From Pseudomonas anguilliseptica (GTDB lineage Bacteria; Pseudomonadota; Gammaproteobacteria; Pseudomonadales; Pseudomonadaceae), in NCBI RefSeq assembly GCF_021375795.1, contig NZ_JAEIOI010000002.1, positions 248,001-312,000 on the forward strand: DNA of 64,000 nt. Reading direction: 5' to 3'. Positions within the stretch are counted from its first letter, which is position 1, and every line of letters starts with the position of its first letter. The notes under the pieces are model-generated. The model saw only the letters and a list, made by a program, of their open reading frames with translations, ran no database searches and was not told the DNA's origin. Made by a program: the position numbers and the translations under genes. Below are positions 30,893 through 40,233 of this stretch, one piece after another.

Positions 30893-33115
30893 ATGCGGGC
30901 AGCTTTCATGGATGAGCAATTTGCGTTCAGCGACGACGAACTTCCCGGCCCTGTAAGCCAGCGTGTGTGGCGTGTGCTGGCGGTTGATGACGATGCCGAT
31001 TTCCAGCGCGCGACTGCCTTTGCCCTGAGTGAACTTGAGGTACTGGGTGGTCGAGTTGAGCTGATGCAGGCATTCAGCTGCCGCGAAGCCCTGGCAGTAT
31101 TGGCTCAGCAGCAGGATATCGCCCTGGTGCTGCTCGACGTCGTAATGGAAACCGAAGATGCCGGCCTGCGCCTGATCCAGTCTCTGCGTGAGGTGCTTGG
31201 CAACCGTGACACCCGCGTGGTGCTGCTGACCGGCGAGCCAGGGCTGGCTCCGGCCCATGAGGTGATGCGTGATTACGATATCAATGATTACTGGGCCAAA
31301 AGTGAGCTGAGTGCCGAGCGCCTGCTGACTGTGCTGACGGCCGCCGTCCGTGGTTACTCCCAGTTGCGCGCGGTGGCCATTGCCCGGCGTGGCTTGCAGA
31401 TGATTGTCGAGTCGAGCAATGCGCTGTTCTGCTCGAAGAACACCCGTGAACTCTCAGCCAAGATCCTCTCGGAAATCAGCTCGCTGCTGAATCTGCAAAC
31501 CGAAGGCGTGGTCTGTATGCGTCTGGATGACGGCCAGGATGCTGTGGCGCTGGCCGTGCGTATTGTCGGCGCCAATGGCCGTTTCAGCGGCACTGTCGAG
31601 GGCAGTCTGGAGAGCCTGGACGCGCCCCTGGTGGCAGGGGCCCTACGTCAGTGCTTGTTGGAACAACAGACCTTGCGCCTGCCTGATGCTGCGCTGCTGT
31701 TCTTTCCGCGTTTCCAGGCTGGTGCGGACTACGCCTGCTATGTGGCCAGTGAGCGCACTCTGGATGACACCGAGCTGGAACTGCTAAAAGTGTTCAGCGC
31801 CAGTATCAGCCGTGGTCTGTACAACGTTGCGCTGTTCACTCGCCTGGAGGAAATGGCCTACCAGGATGACCTGCTGAAGATCCCCAACCGTAACGCGCTG
31901 ATCCGCATGCTGGACATGACCCTGAAGTCGAATGGCAAGGATCAGTCAGTGCTGGTGTTGATCGACATCGATAATTTCTCCGGAGCCAATACGGCCTTTG
32001 GTACAGGCTATGGCGACTTTATCCTCGGCCTGGTGGCCAAGAAGTTGCGCGATGCCTTCAGCAGTGAGGTGCTGATTGCGCGAGTGCGTGATGACCTTTT
32101 TGCCATTCTCGGTCCGCAGACACAGGTACGGGCGGCGGAGATCGTGGCGCTGTTTCGCCGACACAAACGGCCCTATGAACTGGGGCAGGTGCACAGCCTG
32201 AGTAGCGTGACCATGCACCTTGCCGACTTTACCGGTTCAGCCAGTGTGGCTTTGCAGGATGCCTTGTTGACCCTCAAGCAGGCCAAGCGCCTGGGCCATG
32301 ATCAGCATGGTGTTTACGATCCACGCTTGCAGAGTGCGCACGCCGAGTCGTACCGCATGCTGCTGGCGCTGCGTGATGCAGTCGAGGCTGGGCAGATCAG
32401 CGTGGAGCTACAGCCGCAGATTGATCTGCGCACGCAGCGCGTCACCGGGGTGGAGGCATTGGCACGTTGGCGCAAGGCCGATGGCAAGATGGTGCCACCG
32501 CTAAGCTTCATTCCCCTGGCCGAAGCCACCGGTTATATCCTGCCGTTGGGCGATTTGCTGATGCGCCTGGCGCTGCAGGCGGCCAAGCAACTGGCCGATG
32601 CGGGTTACCCGCAGATTCGCGTGGCGGTCAACGTCTCTGCGCCGCAACTGCTCCAGCACGATTTTATCGAGCGTTTCAGCTCTCACCTGCAGGCCGCCGG
32701 GGTTACACCCCAGCAGATCGAAGTGGAAATCACCGAATCGGTGGCCATGCGCACTTTCGATACCGTGTGTGAAAAGCTTAGGGCCCTGCGTGCCATGGGG
32801 GTGGAGGTGGCGATTGATGACTTTGGCACCGGTTTTTCCTCGCTCAGCTACCTGCGTTTGCTGCCGGCAGATCGCTTGAAGATCGACCGCAGCTTTATTT
32901 TGGAGATTGGCGAGGTCAGTGATCAGCAGATGATTGCCGAAGCGGTCATCCAGATCGCCGCGCGGGTCGGAATGCAGGTGATCGCCGAAGGTGTGGAAAC
33001 CCAGCAGCAGGCCGACTGGATACTCAGTCATGGTTGTCGGCAGGCGCAGGGTTACCTGTTTGCCAAGCCGATGGCATGCGCAGAGCTGCTGGACTGGCTC
33101 GGCTGTTGGTCCTAG
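30893..33115 (+). CDS. REC / DUF3369 / degenerate GGDEF / EAL response regulator (c-di-GMP phosphodiesterase)
   Basis: 740 residues. An N-terminal receiver domain has the acidic pocket in LAVDDDADF and the phospho-acceptor Asp82 in VLLDVVME. A DUF3369-type region follows (about 160-330). The GGDEF domain is degenerate: the signature reads RVRDDLF, so cyclase activity is unlikely. The C-terminal EAL domain is intact, with EALARW, VNVSAPQL, EITES, DDFGTG, KIDRSF and AEGVE, so it probably hydrolyses c-di-GMP. The start is uncertain; ATG 30908 is an alternative. The histidine kinase gene begins 11 bp downstream and is the likely partner. Confidence 0.88.
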   Translation: MRAAFMDEQFAFSDDELPGPVSQRVWRVLAVDDDADFQRATAFALSELEVLGGRVELMQAFSCREALAVLAQQQDIALVLLDVVMETEDAGLRLIQSLREVLGNRDTRVVLLTGEPGLAPAHEVMRDYDINDYWAKSELSAERLLTVLTAAVRGYSQLRAVAIARRGLQMIVESSNALFCSKNTRELSAKILSEISSLLNLQTEGVVCMRLDDGQDAVALAVRIVGANGRFSGTVEGSLESLDAPLVAGALRQCLLEQQTLRLPDAALLFFPRFQAGADYACYVASERTLDDTELELLKVFSASISRGLYNVALFTRLEEMAYQDDLLKIPNRNALIRMLDMTLKSNGKDQSVLVLIDIDNFSGANTAFGTGYGDFILGLVAKKLRDAFSSEVLIARVRDDLFAILGPQTQVRAAEIVALFRRHKRPYELGQVHSLSSVTMHLADFTGSASVALQDALLTLKQAKRLGHDQHGVYDPRLQSAHAESYRMLLALRDAVEAGQISVELQPQIDLRTQRVTGVEALARWRKADGKMVPPLSFIPLAEATGYILPLGDLLMRLALQAAKQLADAGYPQIRVAVNVSAPQLLQHDFIERFSSHLQAAGVTPQQIEVEITESVAMRTFDTVCEKLRALRAMGVEVAIDDFGTGFSSLSYLRLLPADRLKIDRSFILEIGEVSDQQMIAEAVIQIAARVGMQVIAEGVETQQQADWILSHGCRQAQGYLFAKPMACAELLDWLGCWS

Positions 33116-33126
33116 TGCCAGCGCTG

Positions 33127-35022
33127 ATGGTTGAAGCAGTCTATCGCAGGCTATTGGTGCGTCCGGTAAGGCGTTATCTACTGCTGCTGTTTGTGCCATG
33201 GAGCGTACTGATCCTGTTGCTGATGGTATTGCTCTACGAGCGCCTGTTGGATGCGCGGCTTGATCCGTTGCTGCGCGATCAGCAGGTTAGTCTCAATGAA
33301 GGTGTGGGGGTGCTCAATCGTCATCTGGCCATGTTGCGTGGCAATGTGCAGTTTCTGATTCAACAACCCCTGTTTGCCGAGGTGCTCGCCAACCCCAGTG
33401 CGGAAAACCGGCATGCCCTGAGCCAGTTATTTGTCGAGTTCGCTCGCAGTACCGCCAGTTATGACCAGATTCGCTGGTTGGACGAACGTGGGGCCGAGCA
33501 AGTGCGTGTGGATTGGCATGACGGTGCACCGCAGGTGCGCGCCCAGGCAGAACTACAGAACCAGGCGCAGCATTACTATTTTGTCGAAACCATGAACCTG
33601 GATCGAGGTCGTTTCTACCTGTCGCGTTTCGACCTTAACAAGGACTTCGGCGTGGTCGAACGACCGCTAAAACCGACCTTGCGTGGGGCTCAGCCGATCT
33701 TTGACAGTGAGGGCAAGCGCCGCGGCATTCTGGTGCTCAATTACCTCGGTCAGGTGCTGTTGCAGCGTCTGGCCGAGGTTTCTCGGAGCTATGGCAACAA
33801 CCTGACGCTGGTCGATCATGAAGGTTACTGGTTGTTGGCTGCTGCCGAGCAGGATGCCTGGGGCTTTGATCTGGGCAAACCCGATGCCACTCTGGCCAGT
33901 CGCTACCCGGCCAGTTGGCAGCGTATGCAGAGCGCGCGCAATGGCGTGTTTACCGACGCTGCCGGGGTTTGGGCATTTGCCACATTCGACCCTTACCAGC
34001 GTAGCGTGCGGGCTTCCGATGCCGGTGAGCAATGGTTGCTGGTTTCCCATTTGCCCCGTGTGCAGGTGCAGGCGTTGCGGGTCGAAGTCTTCTGGCTGGT
34101 GCTGCTGTTTGTCTGCGTGACGTTATCAATGGGCATGTTGGTGGCTATCCGCCTGGGCTTGGGCGAGCATGAGCGCGACCAGGTGCGTCAGGCGCTGGAG
34201 GTCAGCGGTCAGGCTTTGCAACAGAGCAATGACGAGCTGCGCGACACGGTGGATCAGTTGCAACGTACCCGTGGTGCGCTCCTGCAGGCGGAAAAACTGT
34301 CTTCGTTGGGTACCCTGGTGGCAGGCGTAGCGCATGAGCTGAACACCCCAATCGGTGCGGCCAGCGTTGCGGCCTCGGCCCTGGAGGCAGGCAACCAGAC
34401 GGTGCAGCGTGGTCTGGAGGAAGGGTTGCAACGCTCCGTGCTGGAAAAATTTCTGCAGCGCAACGATGAAGGCCTGGCGATTATCCGCAACAGCTTGTCG
34501 CGTATGGCACAGCTGACTCGGGCCTTCAAACAGTTGGCCAGCGACCGTGCCAGTACCGAGCGACGGACCTTCGATCTGGTCGAACTGGTGCGTGAGGTGT
34601 TGCTGTTGTTTACCCCGAGGCTGAAGCAGGCAGCGCAACAGGTGGTTCTGGAGCTGCCTGATGGATTGCTGCTCGACAGCTACCCAGGGCCGCTGGGGCA
34701 GATTCTGCAGAACCTGATCGACAATGCCCTGACGCATGCGTTTACTAGCGACGAGCCGGGGCTGGTTACAGTGCGTGCCGAGCATGATGTGCTGCGCCAT
34801 GAGTGCGTGATAGAGGTGCGTGATAACGGCTGTGGCATGAGTGGTGAGGTGCTGAGCAAGATTTTCGACCCGTTCTACACCACTCGACGCGGGCGTGGCG
34901 GCACTGGCTTAGGCCTGCATATTACCCATCAACTGGCGGTGGATATCCTCGGTGCTGAACTGCAGGTACGCAGCACTGTAGGGCAGGGGACACAGTTTCG
35001 GTTGCGCCTACCACTCGCCTGA
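33127..35022 (+). CDS. Membrane sensor histidine kinase
   Basis: 631 residues. Membrane segment about 15-40 and a second near 320-345 bracket a periplasmic sensor region of the Cache type (LNEGVGVLNRHLAM ... DFGVVERPLKP). A coiled linker leads to the kinase core: H-box LVAGVAHELNTPIG, N-box NLIDNALTHAF, G1 EVRDNGCGM and G2 GRGGTGLGLHI. It likely phosphorylates the REC-EAL regulator encoded 11 bp upstream. ATG 33127 is chosen; a GTG at 33115 overlapping the preceding TAG is in frame and possible. The ligand is unknown. Confidence 0.88.
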   Translation: MVEAVYRRLLVRPVRRYLLLLFVPWSVLILLLMVLLYERLLDARLDPLLRDQQVSLNEGVGVLNRHLAMLRGNVQFLIQQPLFAEVLANPSAENRHALSQLFVEFARSTASYDQIRWLDERGAEQVRVDWHDGAPQVRAQAELQNQAQHYYFVETMNLDRGRFYLSRFDLNKDFGVVERPLKPTLRGAQPIFDSEGKRRGILVLNYLGQVLLQRLAEVSRSYGNNLTLVDHEGYWLLAAAEQDAWGFDLGKPDATLASRYPASWQRMQSARNGVFTDAAGVWAFATFDPYQRSVRASDAGEQWLLVSHLPRVQVQALRVEVFWLVLLFVCVTLSMGMLVAIRLGLGEHERDQVRQALEVSGQALQQSNDELRDTVDQLQRTRGALLQAEKLSSLGTLVAGVAHELNTPIGAASVAASALEAGNQTVQRGLEEGLQRSVLEKFLQRNDEGLAIIRNSLSRMAQLTRAFKQLASDRASTERRTFDLVELVREVLLLFTPRLKQAAQQVVLELPDGLLLDSYPGPLGQILQNLIDNALTHAFTSDEPGLVTVRAEHDVLRHECVIEVRDNGCGMSGEVLSKIFDPFYTTRRGRGGTGLGLHITHQLAVDILGAELQVRSTVGQGTQFRLRLPLA

Positions 35023-35109
35023 ATCTATGCACTTCAGGCTGCTAAGACTGATCAGGGCATCGTAAAATTGTTCGGTTACCGATTTCTGTTGTAGCTGAGG
35101 TTTGCCCTG

Positions 35110-35370
35110 ATGAATTGCCGTGCTGGTTGCGGTGCCTGCTGTATTGCTCCTTCGATCAGTTCGCCCATCCCAGGTATGCCGCACGGCAAGCCTGCTGGTG
35201 TGCGCTGTGTGCAACTGGATGCCAACAATTACTGTTTGATCTTCGGCAGGCCGGAGCGCCCGGCTGTGTGTTCGTCTTTTCAAGCGGATGTCGAGGTGTG
35301 TGGCAGTACTGACGAGCAGGCTATTCAGTTGCTCGGTTGGCTGGAGCAGAGCACTACTGTGTCGCACTGA
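35110..35370 (+). CDS. YkgJ-type cysteine cluster protein
   Basis: 86 residues, beginning MNCRAGCGACCIAPSISSPIPG, with Cys3, Cys7, Cys10 and Cys11, and later VRCVQLDANNYC and PAVCSSF. This CxxxCxxCC pattern with downstream Cys matches the YkgJ family of zinc- or iron-chelating domains, whose function is unclear. No signal peptide is visible. The gene lies between the histidine kinase and the START-domain gene, with gaps of about 87 and 33 bp. Confidence 0.87.
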   Translation: MNCRAGCGACCIAPSISSPIPGMPHGKPAGVRCVQLDANNYCLIFGRPERPAVCSSFQADVEVCGSTDEQAIQLLGWLEQSTTVSH

Positions 35371-35403
35371 TACTGAATGCAGGTTCATCGTGATGGGGGC
35401 GTA

Positions 35404-36006
35404 ATGAAGCGAGTTGGTCAGTGGTTTCTGGGGAGTTGCCTGCTTCTGGCTGCCAATCTGATACAGGCGCAGCCGTGGCGACTGGTCAAGGATGAGGCCG
35501 GGATACAGGTCTATCTGCAGACCATTCCTGGCTCAAGTTTCCAGGCTTTTCGCGGTGTGACGCGCATGCGGGTGAGCATGCCCAGGCTGTTGGCCTTGCA
35601 AGATGATGTCAGTGCGGCGTGTCACTGGATTCATGCTTGCAGCGAGCAGAAGTTGCTCGCCCATGACGGCAAGCAAAGTTGGGCCTACACGCGCTTCCAC
35701 ACGCCCTGGCCGGTCCAGCGGCGCGATTCGATTTTGCAGGTCACCACCGAGCAGGCCGCCGATGGCAGTGTGACCCGTGTTTTGCACGGGGTGGCGGATT
35801 ATTTACCGCAACAGTCGGGGTTTGTTCGTGTCAGCAAGGTCGAAGGGTTCTGGAACCTGACGCCTCGTGACGGTGAGATCGAGGTGATCTATCAGGTGCA
35901 TTCCGAGCCTGGCGGCAGTGTGCCGGCGTGGCTGGCCAATAGCTTTGTCGTCGATGCGCCGTTCAATACCTTGCAGGCGTTGCGCCAATTGGCGGAAGAG
36001 CAATAG
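35404..36006 (+). CDS. Secreted START-domain lipid-binding-like protein
   Basis: 200 residues with a signal peptide (about 1-22, MKRVGQWFLGSCLLLAANLI, cleavage near QA-QP). The mature part PWRLVKDEAGIQVYLQTIPGSSFQAFRGVTRM through WAYTRFHTPWPVQRRD and FWNLTPRDGEIEVIYQVHSEPGGSVPAWLAN is a START-like (StAR-related lipid transfer) fold, expected to hold a hydrophobic ligand. The location is periplasmic or outer surface. Ligand unknown. I take ATG 35404; an in-frame start at 35377 would disrupt the signal peptide. Confidence 0.87.
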   Translation: MKRVGQWFLGSCLLLAANLIQAQPWRLVKDEAGIQVYLQTIPGSSFQAFRGVTRMRVSMPRLLALQDDVSAACHWIHACSEQKLLAHDGKQSWAYTRFHTPWPVQRRDSILQVTTEQAADGSVTRVLHGVADYLPQQSGFVRVSKVEGFWNLTPRDGEIEVIYQVHSEPGGSVPAWLANSFVVDAPFNTLQALRQLAEEQ

Positions 36007-36023
36007 AACTGCCTGCAACAAGA

Positions 36024-36058
36024 AGCAAAAAAGGCTGCCCGAGGGCAGCCTTTTTTAT
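36024..36058. terminator. Bidirectional terminator between the START gene and gltA
   Basis: A hairpin with aaggctgccc / gggcagcctt stem, a poly-A tract on the left and a poly-T tract on the right, so it can end transcripts from both convergent genes. Confidence 0.9.
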
Positions 36059-36072
36059 GCAGCATCACTGAA

Positions 36073-37347
36073 TTACTTGTTCAGATCACGCTGCTTGTAG
36101 CCAGTGTACAGTTGACGCGGGCGGCCAATTTTGTACGGGCTGGAGAGCATTTCCTTCCAGTGCGAGATCCAGCCGACGGTGCGCGCCAGGGCGAAGATCA
36201 CGGTGAACATGCTGGTCGGGATGCCGATGGCCTTGAGGATGATGCCCGAATAGAAATCGACGTTCGGGTACAGGTTGCGTTCCTTGAAGTACGGATCGGT
36301 CAGGGCGATCTCTTCCAGGCGCATGGCCAGTTGCAACTGCGGGTCGTTGGTGATGCCCAGTTCCTTCAACACTTCGTCGCAGGTCTGTTTCATCACGGTG
36401 GCGCGCGGGTCGCGGTTTTTGTAAACGCGGTGACCGAAGCCCATCAGTTTGAACGGATCGTTCTTGTCTTTGGCTTTGGCGATGAACTTGTCGATGTTTT
36501 CCACGCTGCCGATTTCGTCGAGCATGGTCAGCACCGCTTCATTCGCCCCGCCGTGTGCCGGGCCCCAGAGGGCGGCAATACCGGCCGCGATACAGGCAAA
36601 CGGGTTGGCACCCGAAGAGCCAGCCAGGCGTACGGTGGAGGTGGAGGCGTTCTGCTCATGGTCGGCGTGCAGGATAAAGATCTTATCCATGGCCTTGGCC
36701 AACACCGGGCTGATCGGTTTGATCTCGCATGGGGTGTTGAACATCATGTGCAGGAAGTTTTCCGCGTAGTTCAGGTCGTTACGCGGGTACATCATCGGCT
36801 GACCCATGGAGTACTTGTAGGTCATAGCGGCGATGGTTGGCATCTTGGCGATCAGGCGCATGGCCGATACTTCGCGGTGATGCGGGTTATTGATGTCCAG
36901 GGAATCGTGGTAGAAGGCCGACAGGGCGCCGACTACACCACACATGATGGCCATCGGGTGAGCGTCACGGCGGAAGCCGTTGAAGAAGGTCTTCAGTTGC
37001 TCGTGAACCATGGTGTGGTTCTTGATGGTGCTGACAAACTTGGCTTTTTCTTCTGCGTTTGGCAGTTCGCCGTTGAGCAGCAGGTAGCAGGTTTCCAGGT
37101 AGTCGGATTGCTCTGCCAGCTGTTCGATGGGGTAGCCGCGGTGCAGCAGGATGCCTTGGTCGCCGTCGATGTAGGTGATCTTCGACTCGCACGAGGCGGT
37201 GGACATAAAGCCAGGATCAAATGTGAAACGGCCCGTGGCGGTTAAGCCCCGTACGTCAATTACATCGGGACCAACGGTGCCGGTTAAAATGGGCAGCTCG
37301 ACGGGGGCTGCGCCCTCGATGATCAACTGCGCTTTTTTGTCAGCCAT
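36073..37347 (-). CDS. gltA: Citrate synthase (type II)
   Basis: 424 residues, the size of the hexameric NADH-sensitive citrate synthases of Gram-negative bacteria. It condenses acetyl-CoA with oxaloacetate to citrate. Active-site features are [32 protein letters not shown] and [15 protein letters not shown]. The ATG at 37347 ([15 protein letters not shown]) follows AGGAGG; the longer frame to 37392 is rejected. A sigma70-like promoter reads on the minus strand at 37407-37434. It diverges from the sdh operon. Confidence 0.97.
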   Translation of the reverse strand: MADKKAQLIIEGAAPVELPILTGTVGPDVIDVRGLTATGRFTFDPGFMSTASCESKITYIDGDQGILLHRGYPIEQLAEQSDYLETCYLLLNGELPNAEEKAKFVSTIKNHTMVHEQLKTFFNGFRRDAHPMAIMCGVVGALSAFYHDSLDINNPHHREVSAMRLIAKMPTIAAMTYKYSMGQPMMYPRNDLNYAENFLHMMFNTPCEIKPISPVLAKAMDKIFILHADHEQNASTSTVRLAGSSGANPFACIAAGIAALWGPAHGGANEAVLTMLDEIGSVENIDKFIAKAKDKNDPFKLMGFGHRVYKNRDPRATVMKQTCDEVLKELGITNDPQLQLAMRLEEIALTDPYFKERNLYPNVDFYSGIILKAIGIPTSMFTVIFALARTVGWISHWKEMLSSPYKIGRPRQLYTGYKQRDLNK

Positions 37348-37406
37348 GTGTGGCCTCCTAGTTATGCTTGAAATCATCTGACTGCCCCCCACGCAGGGCC
37401 CGCACC

Positions 37407-37434
37407 ACTATAGTGAGATAAATTCGAATGTCAA
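37407..37434 (-). promoter_or_regulatory. Sigma70-like promoter of gltA
   Basis: On the minus strand TTGACA (37434-37429) and TATAGT (37412-37407) are separated by 16 bp. The predicted transcript would start near 37400, leaving a leader of about 53 bases before the gltA ATG. Both boxes are near-consensus. Confidence 0.8.
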
Positions 37435-37548
37435 TTTGCGAGAACCCAGGCGGCAGAAGGGTTTGCGGGTTGTTTTCGGGCTTTTAAAGTGGCTCTTTAC
37501 GCCATTTATTAGAGGTGCGCAATGCGCTTTTAGGTAGGGGGCTTTGCG
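37435..37548. other. Central part of the gltA/sdhC divergent intergenic region
   Basis: The whole gap from 37348 to 37709 is 362 bp and holds no gene. It contains the gltA promoter, the sdhC promoter and the sdhC leader. This central 114-bp part separates the promoters and shows no clear repeat or operator by eye. An in-frame extension of sdhC starting at 37515 lies upstream of the predicted sdhC start site and is not supported. Confidence 0.6.
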
Positions 37549-37577
37549 TTGTCATTAGTAACCTAACTGTCTATACT
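37549..37577 (+). promoter_or_regulatory. Sigma70-like promoter of the sdh operon
   Basis: TTGTCA (37549-37554) and TATACT (37572-37577) are separated by 17 bp. Transcription would start near 37584, leaving a leader of about 126 bases to the sdhC GTG, with a hairpin (ctaccaagg ... ttggtag, 37588-37618). Confidence 0.8.
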
Positions 37578-37709
37578 CTGCGCCCAGCTACCAAGGGCTT
37601 TAGCCTGCCTTTTGGTAGTTGTCACTCCTTGGGTGATGGGTACCTGACCAGTGCACTTCCCGACAACTTTGCCCTGATAGTTAGGGGCTCTCAGTGTGAT
37701 AAAAAAGCC

Positions 37710-38084
37710 GTGAATAGCCAAAGACCTGTAAACCTCGACCTTAGGACGATCAAACTTCCTATCACTGGCGTTACGTCATTCCTTCACCGTGTTTCTGGAA
37801 TCATTCTGTTTTTCGGCATTGCCGTGCTGCTTTACGGGCTCGACAAATCGCTGGCATCTGCAGAAGGTTTTGCCGAGGTGAAAGAGTGCTTGACCAGCCC
37901 GCTGGCCAAGTTTGTGATTTGGGGTCTGTTGTCCGCTCTGCTGTACCACCTGGTGGCTGGTATTCGCCACTTGATCATGGACATGGGCATCGGTGAGACG
38001 CTGGAAGGCGGCAAGCTGGGTTCGAAAATCGTTATCGTCGTATCGGCGATCGTGATCGCGCTGCTGGGGGTGTGGATATGGTAA
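37710..38084 (+). CDS. sdhC: Succinate dehydrogenase cytochrome b556 subunit
   Basis: 124 residues starting at a GTG (MNSQRPVNLDLRTIKLPITG). This start lies downstream of the predicted transcription start and gives the usual SdhC length. Three membrane helices carry the family motifs FLHRVSGIILF and LYHLVAGIRHLIMD; the second includes the haem b axial His. The subunit anchors SdhAB in the inner membrane and helps form the ubiquinone site. The ribosome site is weak (aaaaaag), so control through the leader is possible. Its stop overlaps the sdhD start by 7 bp. Confidence 0.93.
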   Translation: MNSQRPVNLDLRTIKLPITGVTSFLHRVSGIILFFGIAVLLYGLDKSLASAEGFAEVKECLTSPLAKFVIWGLLSALLYHLVAGIRHLIMDMGIGETLEGGKLGSKIVIVVSAIVIALLGVWIW

Positions 38085-38446
38085 CCAACGTCACGAATTT
38101 CTCGCGTTCGGGTCTTTATGACTGGATGGCGCAGCGTGTTTCCGCTGTCGTCCTCGCGGCTTATGTGCTTTTCCTGCTGGGCTATGTGGTGTGCAACCCA
38201 GGCCTGGGTTATGCCGAATGGCAGGCGCTGTTCTCCAATAACGCAATGCGTATCTTCAGTCTGTTGACCCTGGTGGCACTCAGTGTTCACGCCTGGGTTG
38301 GTATGTGGACAATTTCCACCGACTACCTGACGCCAATGGCGCTGGGTAAGTGGGCGACTGTCGTGCGTTTTCTGTTCCAGGCCGCGTGTGGCGTTGCCAT
38401 GTTCGCGTTCTTCGTCTGGGGCGTGCAGATTTTTTGGGGTAACTGA
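38078..38446 (+). CDS. sdhD: Succinate dehydrogenase membrane anchor subunit
   Basis: 122 residues (MVTNVTNFSRSGLYDWMAQR). Three membrane helices follow, with VHAWVGMWTISTDYL holding conserved residues near the haem and quinone site. It pairs with SdhC to anchor the catalytic subunits. The start overlaps the sdhC stop by 7 bp, indicating coupled translation. sdhA begins 4 bp after the stop. Confidence 0.93.
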   Translation: MVTNVTNFSRSGLYDWMAQRVSAVVLAAYVLFLLGYVVCNPGLGYAEWQALFSNNAMRIFSLLTLVALSVHAWVGMWTISTDYLTPMALGKWATVVRFLFQAACGVAMFAFFVWGVQIFWGN

Positions 38447-38449
38447 TCC

Positions 38450-40222
38450 ATGACAAGCATTCGCACTCTTTCTTATGACGCCATCATTGTTGGTGGCGGC
38501 GGCGCGGGTATGCGCGCTGCATTGCAGTTGGCTCAGGGTGGTCATAAAACCGCAGTAGTCACCAAAGTTTTCCCAACTCGTTCGCACACTGTGTCTGCTC
38601 AGGGTGGCATCACCTGCGCTATCGCTTCGGCTGATCCGAATGACGATTGGCGCTGGCACATGTACGACACCGTCAAGGGTTCCGACTATATCGGTGACCA
38701 GGACGCTATCGAGTACATGTGTTCTGTTGGTCCGGAAGCCGTATTCGAACTGGAGCACATGGGTCTGCCGTTCTCCCGTACCGAACAGGGTCGCATCTAT
38801 CAGCGTCCATTCGGCGGTCAGTCCAAAGGCCCGAATAACCCGACTCAGGCTGCACGTACCTGCGCTGCTGCTGACCGTACCGGTCACGCCCTGCTGCACA
38901 CCCTGTACCAGGCCAACCTGAAAGCTGGCACCTCGTTCCTTAACGAGTGGTATGCCGTGGATCTGGTGAAGAACCAGGACGGCGCCATCGTCGGCGTTAT
39001 TGCCATCTGCATCGAAACCGGCGAAACCGTTTATATCCGTTCCAAGGCTGTGGTTCTGGCCACTGGCGGTGCTGGCCGTATCTACGCTTCCACCACCAAC
39101 GCCCTGATCAACACCGGTGATGGCGTGGGCATGGCCCTGCGTGCCGGCGTACCGGTGCAGGACATCGAAATGTGGCAGTTCCACCCGACTGGCATCGCCG
39201 GCGCCGGTGTACTGGTCACCGAAGGTTGCCGTGGTGAAGGTGGTTACCTGATCAACGCCCATGGCGAGCGTTTCATGGAGCGTTATGCGCCGAACGCCAA
39301 AGACCTGGCCGGTCGCGACGTGGTTGCTCGTTCCATGGTCAAGGAAGTCATCGCCGGCAACGGCTGTGGCCCGGACAAGGATCACGTACTGCTGAAGCTC
39401 GACCACCTCGGCGAAGACGTGCTGCACAGCCGTCTGCCAGGTATCTGCGAGCTGTCGAAGACCTTTGCCCACGTTGACCCGGTCGTCGCTCCGGTTCCGG
39501 TCATCCCGACCTGCCACTACATGATGGGCGGCGTGCCGACCAACATCCACGGTCAGGCCATCACTCAGGATGCCAACGGCAACGACAAGATCATCGAAGG
39601 CCTGTTCGCTGTAGGCGAAGTAGCCTGCGTATCGGTACACGGCGCTAACCGTCTGGGCGGCAACTCGCTGCTCGACCTGGTGGTGTTCGGCCGTGCTGCT
39701 GGCCTGCACCTGGAAAAAGCGCTGAAAGAAGGCGTGGAAGTCCGTGGCGCCAGCGAAACCGACATTGAGCTGTCGCTCAAGCGTCTGGCCGGTGTCAACG
39801 AGCGCACCAGTGGCGAAGATGTCGCGCCGCTGCGTAAAGAACTGCAACAGTGCATGCAAAACTACTTCGGTGTATTCCGCACCGGCGAGTACATGCAGAA
39901 AGGTATTACCCAACTGGCCGACCTGCGTGAGCGCATCGCGAGCGTCAAGATCGCGGACAAGAGCCAGGCATTCAACACTGCGCGTATCGAAGCATTGGAA
40001 CTGCAGAATCTTCTCGAAGTGGCAGAAGCCACCGCGATCGCTGCCGAGGCTCGCAAAGAGTCCCGTGGTGCTCACGCCCGTGAAGATTTTGAAGAGCGTG
40101 ACGACGAAAACTGGCTGTGCCACTCCCTGTACATTCCAGGTGAGAAACGCGTCAGTAAGCGTTCGGTCAACTTCACGCCGAAGACAGTTCCAGCGTTTGA
40201 ACCCAAAGTCCGGACTTATTAA
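38450..40222 (+). CDS. sdhA: Succinate dehydrogenase flavoprotein subunit
   Basis: 590 residues, full length. It oxidises succinate to fumarate and passes electrons to SdhB. The FAD dinucleotide fold [14 protein letters not shown] is near residue 12; His46 in [10 protein letters not shown] is the expected site of covalent FAD (E. coli His45). [17 protein letters not shown] and [14 protein letters not shown] form the substrate and FAD pocket. It sits in the sdhCDAB operon with 3 bp after sdhD and 11 bp before sdhB. Confidence 0.97.
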   Translation: MTSIRTLSYDAIIVGGGGAGMRAALQLAQGGHKTAVVTKVFPTRSHTVSAQGGITCAIASADPNDDWRWHMYDTVKGSDYIGDQDAIEYMCSVGPEAVFELEHMGLPFSRTEQGRIYQRPFGGQSKGPNNPTQAARTCAAADRTGHALLHTLYQANLKAGTSFLNEWYAVDLVKNQDGAIVGVIAICIETGETVYIRSKAVVLATGGAGRIYASTTNALINTGDGVGMALRAGVPVQDIEMWQFHPTGIAGAGVLVTEGCRGEGGYLINAHGERFMERYAPNAKDLAGRDVVARSMVKEVIAGNGCGPDKDHVLLKLDHLGEDVLHSRLPGICELSKTFAHVDPVVAPVPVIPTCHYMMGGVPTNIHGQAITQDANGNDKIIEGLFAVGEVACVSVHGANRLGGNSLLDLVVFGRAAGLHLEKALKEGVEVRGASETDIELSLKRLAGVNERTSGEDVAPLRKELQQCMQNYFGVFRTGEYMQKGITQLADLRERIASVKIADKSQAFNTARIEALELQNLLEVAEATAIAAEARKESRGAHAREDFEERDDENWLCHSLYIPGEKRVSKRSVNFTPKTVPAFEPKVRTY

Positions 40223-40233
40223 GGGTGCCTGAT

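Noticed and set aside
37515..37709. N-terminal extension of sdhC
   Set aside because: It begins upstream of the predicted promoter and adds non-homologous residues; the GTG at 37710 gives the normal length.
37832..40123. 763-codon minus-strand frame opposite sdhA, sdhD and part of sdhC
   Set aside because: Antisense shadow of well-supported TCA genes; composition looks like a reversed frame.
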